Shown here: piece after piece, positions 32,542-45,524 of the stretch
Position numbering within the stretch: the first letter of the stretch is position 1
Layout: every line of letters begins with the position of its first letter
NCBI GenBank assembly: GCA_009731375.1
Contig: BJOX01000285.1
Location: 565,632-611,446, forward strand
Length of the DNA: 45,815 bases
Direction of reading: 5' to 3'
From: Paulinella micropora
Taxonomy: Eukaryota > Cercozoa > Imbricatea > Euglyphida
The notes under the pieces: generated by a model
Seen by the model: the letters and a program-made list of their open reading frames with translations, nothing else
Databases searched by the model: none
What the model was told of the DNA's origin: nothing
Made by a program: the position numbers and the translations under genes

Positions 32542-33097
32542 AACTTGGTCGTAAGCTGATCTGAAACAGTAGCTACAATCTAAACTAAATAGTCTAGACT
32601 AACTAGTAAGTAATCAGCCTGCCTCTATGGCTAGTATGGGTGGCTAATATTAATATTGTATTCAAACAGTAATTGCGTAAATTGTAATTTTATTAAACAC
32701 TAGTGACATGATTTAAGTTCAATTCTATTCTATTATTACGAGGTACTAATAATTATTAATCAATATTAATTATACTATTAATATGATTTAAAATAATGTA
32801 ATAGTTTGAACGCCAACAAAAAATGAAGATGATTGTTAATAATAGTATTAATATTAATATTAATAAATTTATAGAAAATCAGAATTCTGGCAGCCAAAAA
32901 ATGAAAATTAACACAAAACTTAAATTTTCACCAAAAATGAATTTTTCATTCAAAACCAAGATTTCAACCAAAACCAACAAACATCATTTTTTTGTCTTGA
33001 ATGTCGTCAGCAATATTTGATTTGTATAACTGTCGACATTCAAGTCATCAAACTTTGGATCCACATTTATATAAAAAAATTTCTATCTTATATTAGT
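32542..33097. other. AT-rich 3' flank of the zinc-finger gene
   Basis: ATTAAA at 32692-32697, about 150 bp after the stop, could serve as polyadenylation signal. 32925-33017 carries the repeat that occurs inverted at 16936-17060. No gene is seen. Confidence 0.4.
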
Positions 33098-33379
33098 ATT
33101 ATTGCTGTTGACATTCAAGACAACAACAAAAATTAGTTTTTCATGTTTGTGTCAGATTTTCATTTTTGTGACAGTTTTTCATTTTTGTGACAAAAATTCA
33201 AATTTTCAAATTTAACGGTAACATTTCGCGAAAATTTACGATATTTTGCGGACGAATATAGCCGTTAATGTGAAAAATTCAAATTTTCACCCAAAATCAA
33301 AATTCCAACCAAAACTGAAATTCCAACCAAAACAGAAAAATCAATTTTTTTTGTTGTCTTGAATGTCAACAGCAATAAT
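33098..33379. mobile_element. MITE-like element with 29-bp terminal inverted repeats
   Basis: ATTATTGCTGTTGACATTCA and the following bases at 33098-33126 are the exact inverse complement of 33351-33379. The 282-bp unit is AT-rich and has no coding capacity. A related end sequence (ATTGCTGACGACATTCAAGA) is found at 16938 and, inverted, near 33000. Long perfect ends suggest a DNA-transposon derivative. A target duplication cannot be called in this AT-rich flank. Confidence 0.6.
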
Positions 33380-34216
33380 TGAAAAAAGTTTTATGTATTA
33401 AAAAAGTTATATCTTATGAAAATGGTCTGACTGTTCAAAAAAGTTTGGAGCAATTATCTTTTTTTATACATATAACTTTTTTAATAGGATTTTGAACTTT
33501 TTTCCGATACTTATAACTTTTTTTAAATTTTACTATGGTTAATAATAATGAAGGCCGAACGTTTGCTTTTCATATCAGTGTATATAATATATCGATCCTA
33601 ATATATGTACCCATACAACTCGGAAAATAACTTCATTTTAATAAGTAAACAAACTTCACTTTCAGAATTATTAATACCAGATTTATTATTAATAGTAAAC
33701 TTTAAATTTACAGTACTAGTAAGTCAGAGGATCAGGCTATCAACTTGGACAACTGGTCACCTCTTGCCTTTTATTGAAAAATTAGTAACTTGAAACTCTA
33801 ATTGCTCACTTATTTTTCTGAAGTACTTGAAAAAGTCTCGGTTGGATCAGTTTAAAATTGTTATTTGACCTGAACCGGTAGTACTTGTTTTTGGCATTTC
33901 TAGTTGTGGAAACAAACCGTCTTCACTTTCAGAATTATTTACACTCCACCACCCCTCCCCCCCCCCTCCCCTCCGTCTTTTGACTTACCATGGGGGGGGG
34001 GGGGGGGAGAGAAAAAGGGAAAAGAAAGAAAATGGATGGAGACAAAAGAAAAATGAAAAAGCCTGTGACAGGCAGAGAGTCGGAAAGAAAAGAAAGTATT
34101 AATAAAAAAGAAAAGAGAGAACTTGAAGGAAGGATATTACAAAGTGTACGGGGAAGAGAAAAGAAAAAAAGGAGGGAAAAAACTTGAAAAAAAAGGAAAG
34201 AACTTGAAGAAATAAA

Positions 34217-34266
<50 letters not shown>

Positions 34267-35073
34267 TGTAAGTCTTGACTAGCCTCCCGGTGCGAGGAAA
34301 TTATTACTAAAATACCAACCGGCAATCAATTGAATACACACTGCTGTTATCAGACTGAGCACTTTAACTACCTGCCAAAATCACTACCGTTGACATTTTA
34401 CTGTGTTTGACCTGCCCGTTAATTAGATTCTCCTCTGCACGACGTTTCGACTTCACTAACTAGTTTTCGATTTCGTTCAGGGATGACTTCAAACGATGAA
34501 ATTGATCAAGTCAAAGTTCTTTTTACTATCGCAAAAGATTAGCTATTACCTTTTCCCCCGAATCACTGCCTTTTTGTCCTTTTTACCGTGACACAGTCAT
34601 AGCGGTAAATTTATGGACAAAGACGCGGTCCGGTCAAAAATAACTCACCGCACTGAGTCACAACCGTCACCGTGGGAATCTTTTCCCCACTGACCTGGAC
34701 ACTTGAACTACAAGTTGGACTTGAAGACATCCTTCAAGTACTTCTCAGTAGCCTCTTTTTGTGGCAAAGTGAGCTCAAGCTTAGCCAGCTCACAATCTAC
34801 GTTCATCGTGTTCGTATTCAGTTGCAACCCAAGTCTGCAAACAAGTCACTGAGAAATCTACGTAAATAAAGGTGACGAAGTGACCTCTCAGCTATTTACT
34901 GGTATTTCAAGTGACCTGCTTTCTGGAGTCAGGACTTAATGCAGCCATAGAGACTTTTAATAAGAGTTCGTTGTGTATTTATCACTTGGGGTTGTATCCA
35001 AACTCACAATTCGAATTTTCCTTTCAAGTGGATTTGAAAGAAAACACAGGGGGAAATCAAGGCTGCAGAGTAG
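33380..35073. other. Noncoding, AT-rich, with GA microsatellite
   Basis: Holds G and C homopolymers (33957-34007), a purine-rich block to 34262 ending in (GA)n, then unique sequence. A frame at 34670-34869 (about 65 residues) has no recognisable content. Upstream exons of the RING gene may lie here, but none can be placed with confidence. Confidence 0.4.
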
Positions 35074-35322
35074 CACGTCAAAACACTGAGACAGGGGCTT
35101 CATGCGAAGCAGGCAGAGCTTGATGCTAAGGAAGAGAAAGACAAAGAGCTTCGTAACAAACTGATCTGTTGCTTATGTTTTAACTTTGAGATCTCCAGGG
35201 TGCTGTTGCCTTGTGGGCATTGCTTTTGCGACCGTGGTGAGCATCCTTGGGAGGTCAAAAAGTTATGTCCTATTTGCAACCACGCAATTGCTAGCATCAA
35301 TAAGCTTTGCTCTCCTGGCTGA
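35074..35322 (+). CDS. Last exon of a RING-finger protein
   Basis: An open frame starts after GCAGAGTAG and ends at TGA 35320-35322, about 82 codons. It has a charged helix (HAKQAELDAKEEKDKELRNK) and then a RING-like finger: LICCLCFNFEISRVLLPCGH, CFC, and LCPICNHAI. Six or seven of the eight zinc ligands of a C3HC4 RING are present; where the fourth pair should close (C-x2-C after CGHCFC) there is Gly, with His two positions later. A C-terminal RING after a coiled coil is typical of E3 ubiquitin ligases. An in-frame TAG just before the exon means that the upstream part must be joined by splicing. This may be a retained exon or a decayed copy. Confidence 0.55.
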   Translation, partial: HVKTLRQGLHAKQAELDAKEEKDKELRNKLICCLCFNFEISRVLLPCGHCFCDRGEHPWEVKKLCPICNHAIASINKLCSPG

Positions 35323-35696
35323 GATATTAATGCATCATCAAACGATGCATGCAGCTGGCTCCAGCGATCCCTGCACTTCGTCCGACAGCTGGTTTTTCAC
35401 GATGGCGTTAAGCTCACAAATCTCGGTTGGTCAAGACCTGACTGAGCGGTAGTTTTTTGACGCTGGTGTAAATAGCAACACATTTTAAGAGCGATAAGAG
35501 TCACCTGAGTGACAGAAAAAGTAATATAAGATCTTTTGTTCAGCGGCTTGCCCTCACTTTCTTTTCACTTATCTCCCAGAGTCCTTTACACAAACTTTTT
35601 TATTATGGATAAGTGGGAAGCAGCCGTTATTACAGGACAGTGTATTAATATTATGTATATATATACATATATATATGTATATATATATGTTATATG

Positions 35697-35775
<79 letters not shown>

Positions 35776-35794
35776 TATATATAGAGTTATATAT

Positions 35795-35827
<33 letters not shown>

Positions 35828-36073
35828 ATGTGTGTGTATGTACATATATATAATATATTATAATATACTATAATATTAATATTAATATATATATATATAT
35901 ATAATATAGTAGAATCCTAATAATACTATCACTGCTTCATCCCCGGATGAGCTGACTCAGCTTGACTGTCACCAGCAAGTCATACATGTCACCGTCATGT
36001 CATTGTCATTGACACTTTTTTCATTAGAATCTCTTAAGAATTACCGGTAGTCTTTAACTGACTTGGTGAGGCT
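35323..36073. other. 3' flank with AT and AAT microsatellites
   Basis: Unique sequence to 35640, then AT, (AAT)n at 35701-35771 and AT/GT repeats to about 35910, then unique sequence. No gene signal. Confidence 0.6.
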
Positions 36074-36270
36074 TGTAGGCATCACCACCCGGATAGCCGG
36101 TAAAAAGTACTCTTTTTCCAGTATTGCTTGTCCGGATCGGACCTAATTTATTTCTGGTCTGTTTTCTTTTTTGGCTTCACTGAGCTAATACAACGAGACA
36201 TCATTCTCATCTTTTAAGGACTGTGTTTGGTTGTATTACCGATTTTTGAGCTATCACTGGGGGCAATACA
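36074..36270 (+). mobile_element. LTR fragment of the same Ty3/gypsy family
   Basis: 197 bp starting TGTAGGCATCACC and ending GGGGCAATACA, diverged from and shorter than the LTRs at 18465 and 28544, in opposite orientation. Shared blocks include GGATAGCCGGTAAAAAGTAC, GTATTACCGATTTTTGAGCTATC and the CACTGAGCTAATACAACGAG part. It is followed by TTTGGAGTCC, like the primer binding site of the full element, so this is a 5' LTR with a remnant of leader and not a simple solo LTR. Sequence continues into CT repeats and a gap. Confidence 0.7.
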
Positions 36271-36535
36271 TTTGGAGTCCAACAATCCTAATAAATTCAA
36301 CTTATGTTGATTCAGAGTCTCTCTCTCTCTCTCCCTCCCCCCCCCCCCCCCCCCCCCNNNNNNNNNNNNNNNNNNNNNNNNNNNNNNNNNNNNNNNNNNN
36401 NNNNNNNNNNNNNNNNNNNNNNNNNNNNNNNNNNNNNNNNNNNNNNNNNNNNNNNNNNNNNNNNNNNNNNNNNNNNNNNNNNNNNNNNNNNNNNNNNNNN
36501 NNNNNNNNNNNNNNNNNNNNNNNNNNNNNNNNNNN

Positions 36536-36620
<85 letters not shown>

Positions 36621-36660
36621 GAGTCTCTAGATCTCCCTCTCTCTCTGTCTCTCACACGCA
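36271..36660. repeat. CT microsatellite, C run and gap
   Basis: CT repeats, a C homopolymer at 36338-36357, the gap 36358-36535, then (CT)n to about 36618. Confidence 0.85.
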
Positions 36661-37800
36661 CACACATTCACTTAGCAGAAATCTTATATTAATAACTGAA
36701 TATTACGAAGTTATTAATAATACAATTTTTTTAATATTAATATTCTAGTAATACTGAGTGACTATATTAGTTGATTCATCCGATTAATATAGTATTTTTT
36801 GAAAAAGTTGAATAAGCAGCTCTGATTAGCAATAACTTTTGGAAGTTCTCACACTTCGTCTTCCCACTTATCCCTACGAGTGGCAAGTTTCTATTAAAAG
36901 GGTGATTGCATAAAACATAGTTTTCAAGTTGATTTTGTTATTATTTAGCCTGACTCAGTGATTTAAAGTGGTCAGTGTTTCAATAAGTCGAAATCGGCCG
37001 GCGTGACTCAGGATTCAGCTGCCGGTTAATCTTTATCAAGTTCTGAATATTATTAATAATATTAATTCTGGATATTAATCATTATTTTAATCCGAGTCAC
37101 ATGCTTATTTTGAGTATTAATTAAAAAACAATAAATATTTTTCCTCTTGATTTTCCGCAGTAATAGTTGATATAAACATAACAGGTAATTTGCCATCAGT
37201 ACCAAATATTGAAAAAAAGGAATAATTACTAAGTATTAATATTAAAGAATGAGAGTCAAGATACGGTAACCGTGACTGTGACCGTAGCGTGGTTATGCTG
37301 TAGTTGACTAGGATCTAATTAAATCATTTGTCCATCGATGGTAAGCGCGCAGCGGGTAAGCAGAACTAGGTTTGTTGTGCCGGGCCCGTGTGTGTGCCAG
37401 TAATGGAATCCGCAAGCGTACCTGTGCTTATTGCAGCCACTGTTGTCGTCATTTTTTTTCTTTTTTGCCGAACTGGAGAATGTTTTCCGTGGCACACAGT
37501 CAATCAATTCGTTCCATCTGGGAAATGTAAGAGGCAGCCGTTGTGACAGTGATTGTCAAGGTTTTACTAGTTATTAAAGAACTGTTTTTCAACAATTAGC
37601 TTCCACCGGACTTAATTCAATCGAATGTACATTGTAATAGTATAAATGTCAAAAACCACAAACAGTGATTAGGTAGAAACTTTGAAATTATTTCAGATGC
37701 CCAAACGTGGCTTTAGATCCCCAAAAGTGCCAAACCGGTTAAGGGTTAGTAAAATGGTTAATTGACCAGGCTCAAAACTTGCGTTTCATAGTTGAATATT
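36661..37800. other. AT-rich noncoding sequence
   Basis: Unique, AT-rich, with many ATTAATATTAAT strings. No frame longer than about 60 residues has recognisable content on either strand. No repeat shared with the rest of the window was noticed. Confidence 0.5.
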
Positions 37801-37900
37801 CTTCTTCTTCTTCTTCTTCTTCTTCTTCTTCTTCTTCTTCTTCTTCTTCTTCTTCTTCTTCTTCTTCTTCTTCTTCTTCTTCTTCTTCTTCTTCTTCTTC

Positions 37901-37973
<73 letters not shown>

Positions 37974-37976
37974 TAT
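37801..37976. repeat. TTC then TTA trinucleotide microsatellite
   Basis: (TTC)n to 37902, then (TTA)n to 37976. Open frames of S, L, Y, I or R runs are translated repeat. Confidence 0.9.
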
Positions 37977-38244
37977 GGACACCGTGATAGCCCAGTGGTC
38001 AAGTTCTACCATCTGGGCCCTGTCGCCAGTTCGATTCCCGTCGGTGCCACCAGTATTTTCATTGAACATACCGGTCCATTTCTGGACCAGTATTTTCATT
38101 GAACATACCGGCCCGTCTGGAAGTGTTGGAACTGCCCTTGCGGGGGTGTCATTAGAGCTTATCGTCAATTCTTCGTACTCCCCTCACGGGTGAGACGATG
38201 GAGGCGCATGTGCAGAAATGCATCAGCCATTGACAGAGAAGCAC
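37977..38244 (+). mobile_element. tRNA-derived SINE, full copy, ATT tail
   Basis: Starts GGACACCGTGATAGCCCAGTGG, which contains a Pol III A box (TAGCCCAGTGG). A B box (AGTTCGATTCC) follows 35-40 bp later, and the first 72 nt end CGGTGCCA, pairing with the start at six of seven acceptor positions. The D and T stems are poor, so this is not a working tRNA. The body contains a 37-bp tandem duplication (CAGTATTTTCATTGAACATA at 38051 and 38088). The unit ends GACAGAGAAGCAC before (ATT)n. Other copies: 38932-38999 and 41041-41148. With no coding capacity, it would use a LINE for movement. Confidence 0.75.
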
Positions 38245-38524
38245 TATTATTACTATTATTATTATTATTTATTATTATTACTATACAAACACACACACAC
38301 ATATGTGTATATATATACATATATATATATAAGAATTCATATATATATATATACATATCAACATACTATTATATATATACTGGTATAATATATTATATAT
38401 ATATATATATGTAATGCAGACTTATGATGAACATCTTCTTGAATTGATATATGAATACGTACATTAAAAAAAAAAAAAAATTATTATAGAATAATACAAA
38501 CCTTTCCTGGTACAGTAAACAAGT
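38245..38524. repeat. ATT, CA and AT microsatellites
   Basis: ATT tail of the SINE, a short CA run, AT repeats to 38410, then unique sequence with an A run at 38466-38480. Confidence 0.8.
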
Positions 38525-38741
38525 ATGAGAAGTTCCCTGTACTTATCCACAATGAGCAATGACTTCAAACGTTTCGTTCTCAGCCGGTTCTGATCTTCGC
38601 GGCTTGTGTAGTGGCTCATTTGAAAGCTCTCATCAAGAGCTTTCTAATGAGCCATAACACAGGTTGTAGATGCAAATACTGACTGAGATCAAAGCGCTTG
38701 AAGTCATTGTTCGTTGTACTTAAGAAATAGGAACTTCTCAT
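38525..38741. mobile_element. Foldback element, fourth copy
   Basis: Begins ATGAGAAGTTCC and ends GGAACTTCTCAT. It matches the copy at 16041-16239 along its length, including the inner palindrome around GAAAGCTCTCATCAAGAGC. The long inverted ends and the wide separation of copies support a mobile, non-autonomous element. Confidence 0.7.
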
Positions 38742-38854
38742 GAGACATCACATATATTGATGGGATCGAGTGAGTATATTCCACAAAGAGCAAGATAGCT
38801 GTTTACGCTTTCCCTTGAGCTGTGACCACAAAACTCGTTATGAATAATAATGTA

Positions 38855-38931
<77 letters not shown>
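38742..38931. repeat. Unique spacer and ATT microsatellite
   Basis: About 100 bp of unique sequence, then (ATT)n at 38856-38931, which leads directly into the next SINE copy. Confidence 0.8.
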
Positions 38932-38999
38932 GGACACCGTGATAGCCCAGTGGTCAAGTTCTACCATCTGGGCCCTGTCGCCAGTTCGATTCCCGTCGG
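38932..38999 (+). mobile_element. tRNA-derived SINE, second copy, cut by a gap
   Basis: GGACACCGTGATAGCC to GATTCCCGTCGG is identical to the first copy over the tRNA-like head. The gap 39000-39204 removes the rest. Confidence 0.75.
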
Positions 39000-39204
39000 N
39001 NNNNNNNNNNNNNNNNNNNNNNNNNNNNNNNNNNNNNNNNNNNNNNNNNNNNNNNNNNNNNNNNNNNNNNNNNNNNNNNNNNNNNNNNNNNNNNNNNNNN
39101 NNNNNNNNNNNNNNNNNNNNNNNNNNNNNNNNNNNNNNNNNNNNNNNNNNNNNNNNNNNNNNNNNNNNNNNNNNNNNNNNNNNNNNNNNNNNNNNNNNNN
39201 NNNN

Positions 39205-39713
39205 TCATTACTATTACTACTATTATTTTGGAGTGTTGACTGTGACATATTTGAGGGAAATCCCGATGAAAAAACCTAGTCACACTTGCTAAACAGAGTT
39301 CCAGCCCAATGGCCTCAAGGCGTTAAACTGTGACGCCAACTCATAACCCTTTGGTGGTAGATGCTGGGGAGGAGGGTCGTTGCGCGCGTAAAAGATCTTA
39401 AACTCCGCATATGCTGGTTGATAGCCCAGGACCCAGCAGACACCAGATTGTTATGGGTGGGGTTTCGAGGCAGCTCTAGCAACCGCGCTTGGTGTATGCA
39501 CTTGCACATTCGGTGACGTCTTGCAAGAGGTTGCTGGGACTGCGGAATAACCTCGGCTTAGTGCAGTCTTGCCCTCAGGAGCTCCATCGGTGGCCCCGAT
39601 CATCAGGCGAGAGACTGACACGGGGGGGTGGAGGACCTCGAACAAGGGTATTGGAGGCTTATGTCCGTTGAGGATATGCCATTAGCTGCATCAGTATGCC
39701 TCAGATATAGTAC
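39205..39713 (+). mobile_element. ATT-tailed repeat family B, copy 1
   Basis: About 400-480 bp. From CAGCCCAATGGCCTCAAGG (39303) to CTCAGATATAGTA it matches copies at 40321-40730 and 40768-41013 almost perfectly. The first about 70 bp (39230-39302) are only in this copy. All copies end at the same point and continue as (ATT)n, as retroposons with a repeat tail do. No reverse transcriptase motif is visible; short open frames on both strands repeat with the copies and are not genes. It could be the 3' end of a LINE or a SINE without a tRNA head. Confidence 0.65.
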
Positions 39714-39775
39714 TATTATTATTATTATTAATTATTATTGTAATTGTTATTGTAATTATTATTCTCATTATTATT

Positions 39776-39837
<62 letters not shown>

Positions 39838-39865
39838 CATCATTATTATTATTATTATTATTATG

Positions 39866-39927
<62 letters not shown>

Positions 39928-40056
39928 CATTATTACTACTACTACTACTAGTACTACTACTACTACTACTACTATTATTATTATTATTGTTATTATATTA
40001 CTATTACTATTACCATTACTACTACTATTCTCATTACTATTCTTATTATGATTATG

Positions 40057-40124
<68 letters not shown>

Positions 40125-40141
40125 TACTACTACTACTACTA

Positions 40142-40212
<71 letters not shown>

Positions 40213-40252
40213 ATGAACATCATCATGAACATCATCATCATCATCATCATCA

Positions 40253-40320
<68 letters not shown>
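39714..40320. repeat. ATT/ACT/ATC trinucleotide microsatellite
   Basis: 600 bp of (TTA)n with patches of CAT and ACT, the tail of family B copy 1. Homopolymeric open frames (Y, I, T) are artefacts. Confidence 0.9.
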
Positions 40321-40323
<3 letters not shown>

Positions 40324-40727
40324 CCCAATGGCCTCAAGGCGTTAAACTGTGACGCCAACTCATAACCCTTTGGTGGTAGATGCTGGGGAGGAGGGTCGTT
40401 GCGCGCGTAAAAGATCTTAAACTCCGCATATGCTGGTTGATAGCCCAGGACCCAGCAGACACCAGATTGTTATGGGTGGGGTTTCGAGGCAGCTCTAGCA
40501 ACCGCGCTTGGTGTATGCACTTGCACATTCGGTGACGTCTTGCAAGAGGTTGCTGGGACTGCGGAATAACCTCGGCTTAGTGCAGTCTTGCCCTCAGGAG
40601 CTCCATCGGTGGCCCCGATCATCAGGCGAGAGACTGACACGGGGGGGTGGAGGACCTCGAACAAGGGTATTGGAGGCTTATGTCCGTTGAGGATATGCCA
40701 TTAGCTGCATCAGTACGCCTCAGATAT

Positions 40728-40730
<3 letters not shown>
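40321..40730 (+). mobile_element. ATT-tailed repeat family B, copy 2
   Basis: CAGCCCAATGGCC to CTCAGATATAGTA, nearly identical to copy 1. It starts directly at (ATT)n, so it inserted in, or recombined within, the tail of copy 1. Confidence 0.7.
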
Positions 40731-40767
<37 letters not shown>

Positions 40768-40768
<1 letters not shown>

Positions 40769-41009
40769 GAGGCAGCTCTAGCAACCGCGCTTGGTGTATG
40801 CACTTGCACATTCGGTGACGTCTTGCAAGAGGTTGCTGGGACTGAGAAAAACCTCGGCTTAGTGCAGTCTTGCCCTCAGGAGCTCCATCGGTGGCCCCGA
40901 TCATCAGGCGAGAGACTGACACGGGGGGGTGGAGGACCTCGAACAAGGGTATTGGAGGCTTATGTCCGTTGAGGATATGCCATTAGCTGCATCAGTACGC
41001 CTCAGATAT

Positions 41010-41013
<4 letters not shown>
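40768..41013 (+). mobile_element. ATT-tailed repeat family B, copy 3 (5'-truncated)
   Basis: Begins at CGAGGCAGCTCTAGCAACC, in the middle of the unit, and runs to the common end. It has a small change (CTGAGAAAAACC for CTGCGGAATAACC). Truncation at the 5' side with an intact 3' end is what target-primed reverse transcription leaves. Confidence 0.7.
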
Positions 41014-41040
<27 letters not shown>

Positions 41041-41148
41041 CTTGCGGGGGTGTCATTAGAGCTTGTCGTCAATTCTTCGTACTCCCCTCACGGGTGAGAC
41101 GATGGAGGCGCATGTGCAGAAATGCATCAGCCATTGACAGAGAAGCAC
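41041..41148 (+). mobile_element. tRNA-derived SINE, third copy (5'-truncated)
   Basis: Only the last 108 bp (CTTGCGGGGGTGTCATTAGA to GACAGAGAAGCAC) between ATT tracts. The head with the Pol III boxes is absent. Confidence 0.7.
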
Positions 41149-41191
<43 letters not shown>

Positions 41192-41352
41192 GTTATTATT
41201 ATTATTATTTGTTTTTGTTTTTGTTGTTGTTGTTCTTCTTGTTGTTGTTGTTATTGTTATTATTGTTGTTGTTATTGTTCTTCTTGTTGTTGTTGTTATT
41301 GTTATTATTGTTGTTGTTATTGTTGTTGTTATTGTTATTGTTGTTGTTGTTG

Positions 41353-41384
<32 letters not shown>

Positions 41385-41437
41385 GTTTATTATTACTATT
41401 ACTATTATTATTATTACTATTATTATTATTATTATTA
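41149..41437. repeat. ATT and GTT trinucleotide microsatellite
   Basis: SINE tail (ATT)n followed by GTT/ATT mixtures to 41437. Runs of L, V or N in the translated frames are artefacts. Confidence 0.9.
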
Positions 41438-41609
41438 GGGAGTACATAGGCCATCGGTCCTTTCCATGGGCTGATTGGTATAAAGCTCCTAGAGTAATGT
41501 TCTATGCCGTCACTTCCTTTATTCCACCGATTGGTGTGGAGACTTTCCTTATGGAATGGAGGACTGGATGCACATGGCCTTTTGGCTCAGCAATTGGCAG
41601 GAGATACAC

Positions 41610-41610
<1 letters not shown>
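41438..41610 (+). mobile_element. ATT-tailed repeat family C (single copy)
   Basis: 173 bp (GGGAGTACATAGGCC to GGCAGGAGATACACT) lying between two ATT tracts, unrelated to the SINE or family B. It is called mobile only because its right end also passes into (ATT)n and its context is a nest of such units. No second copy is in the window. Confidence 0.4.
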
Positions 41611-41675
<65 letters not shown>

Positions 41676-41758
41676 TATTATTATTATTATTATTTTCCCT
41701 GCGGAATTATCTATTATCCTTGTTTTTCGCCTCCTCTCTTACTTGATAGTATGTCTCA
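41611..41758. repeat. ATT microsatellite and 3' flank of the membrane-protein gene
   Basis: (ATT)n to about 41694, then unique sequence up to the minus-strand stop codon at 41759-41761. A polyadenylation signal on the minus strand is not obvious. Confidence 0.6.
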
Positions 41759-42848
<1,090 letters not shown>

Positions 42849-42899
42849 CTACATGACAAACAAAGGAAGAAAAAAAAAAAAAAAAAATCAAGAAATGAA

Positions 42900-42932
<33 letters not shown>

Positions 42933-43065
42933 CTGCATATGTATATGTATATGTATATGTAACGAGGAAGAAACAAAAGACAAACACTATTAATACAACC
43001 ACTAAGCCTATACCTACATGACAAACAAAGGAGAAAAAAAAAAGAAAAAAAAAATCAAGAAATGA

Positions 43066-43119
<54 letters not shown>

Positions 43120-43377
43120 ATAAAGAGGAGGACACAAAAGACAAACACTATTAATACAACCACTAAGCTTATGCCTACATGACAAACAAAGGAAAAAAAA
43201 AAAAAATCAAGAAATGAGTATATGTATATGTTATATGTATATGTAAAGAGGAAGAAACAAATGACAAACACTATTAATACAACCACTAAGCCTATGACTA
43301 CATGAAAAACAAAGGGAAAAAAAAAAAAAATCAAGAAATGAGTATATGTGCATGTATATGTATATATGTATATGTAC

Positions 43378-43424
<47 letters not shown>

Positions 43425-43487
43425 AAGAGGAAGAAACAAAAGGCAAGCACTATTAATACAACCACTAAGCCTATACCTACATGACAA

Positions 43488-44960
<1,473 letters not shown>

Positions 44961-45000
44961 AGTTGAAGAGGAAGAAACAGGCTATTCTCACCAGACACAA

Positions 45001-45524
45001 AGATATTTAGTTTAACACCTTCCCCCCAAATTGAACCATTTTGATTCTATCATTTTTTTTTTGTTTTTTTTTTGGGTTTTTTTTTGGCCAAATCCAAAAC
45101 CGTTTTCGTTTTTTTTCTCTTTCTTTTGCACAATCTTCATCACAAATGTTGCTGCCTGTACAGAACACCATTCGGATTCATTATTAGCTATTTTTATAGC
45201 TTGCTATGTATGTATGTATGTATGTATTTATGTATGTATTTATGTATGTATGCATGTATGTATGTATGTATGTGTGTATTTATGTATGTATGTATGTATG
45301 TATGCATGTATGCATGTATGTATCTATGTATGTATGTATGTATGTATGTAATGTATGTATGTTCCAGCCTGTGGTTGCTGGTAATTTCTCACACTTTATT
45401 CCATTTCCAAGTAAGTACGTTTATGTCCCAACGCAAAATAAAATACGCTAGCAGATTATTATTGCTGGAAGTTGAAGGCAGCCTGTCTGGTGTGTCGCAT
45501 ACCCAGTAATGGTAGGGTAGACAC
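45001..45524. other. Unique DNA with TATG microsatellite
   Basis: T-rich sequence to 45203, (TATG)n with variants to 45362, then unique sequence containing AATAAAATA near 45436. Short plus-strand frames are mostly repeat. No gene is recognised. Confidence 0.5.

Noticed and set aside
37978-38049. Functional tRNA gene
   Set aside because: Acceptor ends pair and A/B boxes are present, but D and T stems are poor and the unit continues as a repeated SINE body.
39315-40690. 64- and 60-residue frames found twice or more (MCKCIHQARLLELP, MVYALAHSVTSCK)
   Set aside because: They recur only because the family B repeat recurs, occur on both strands at once and match no domain.
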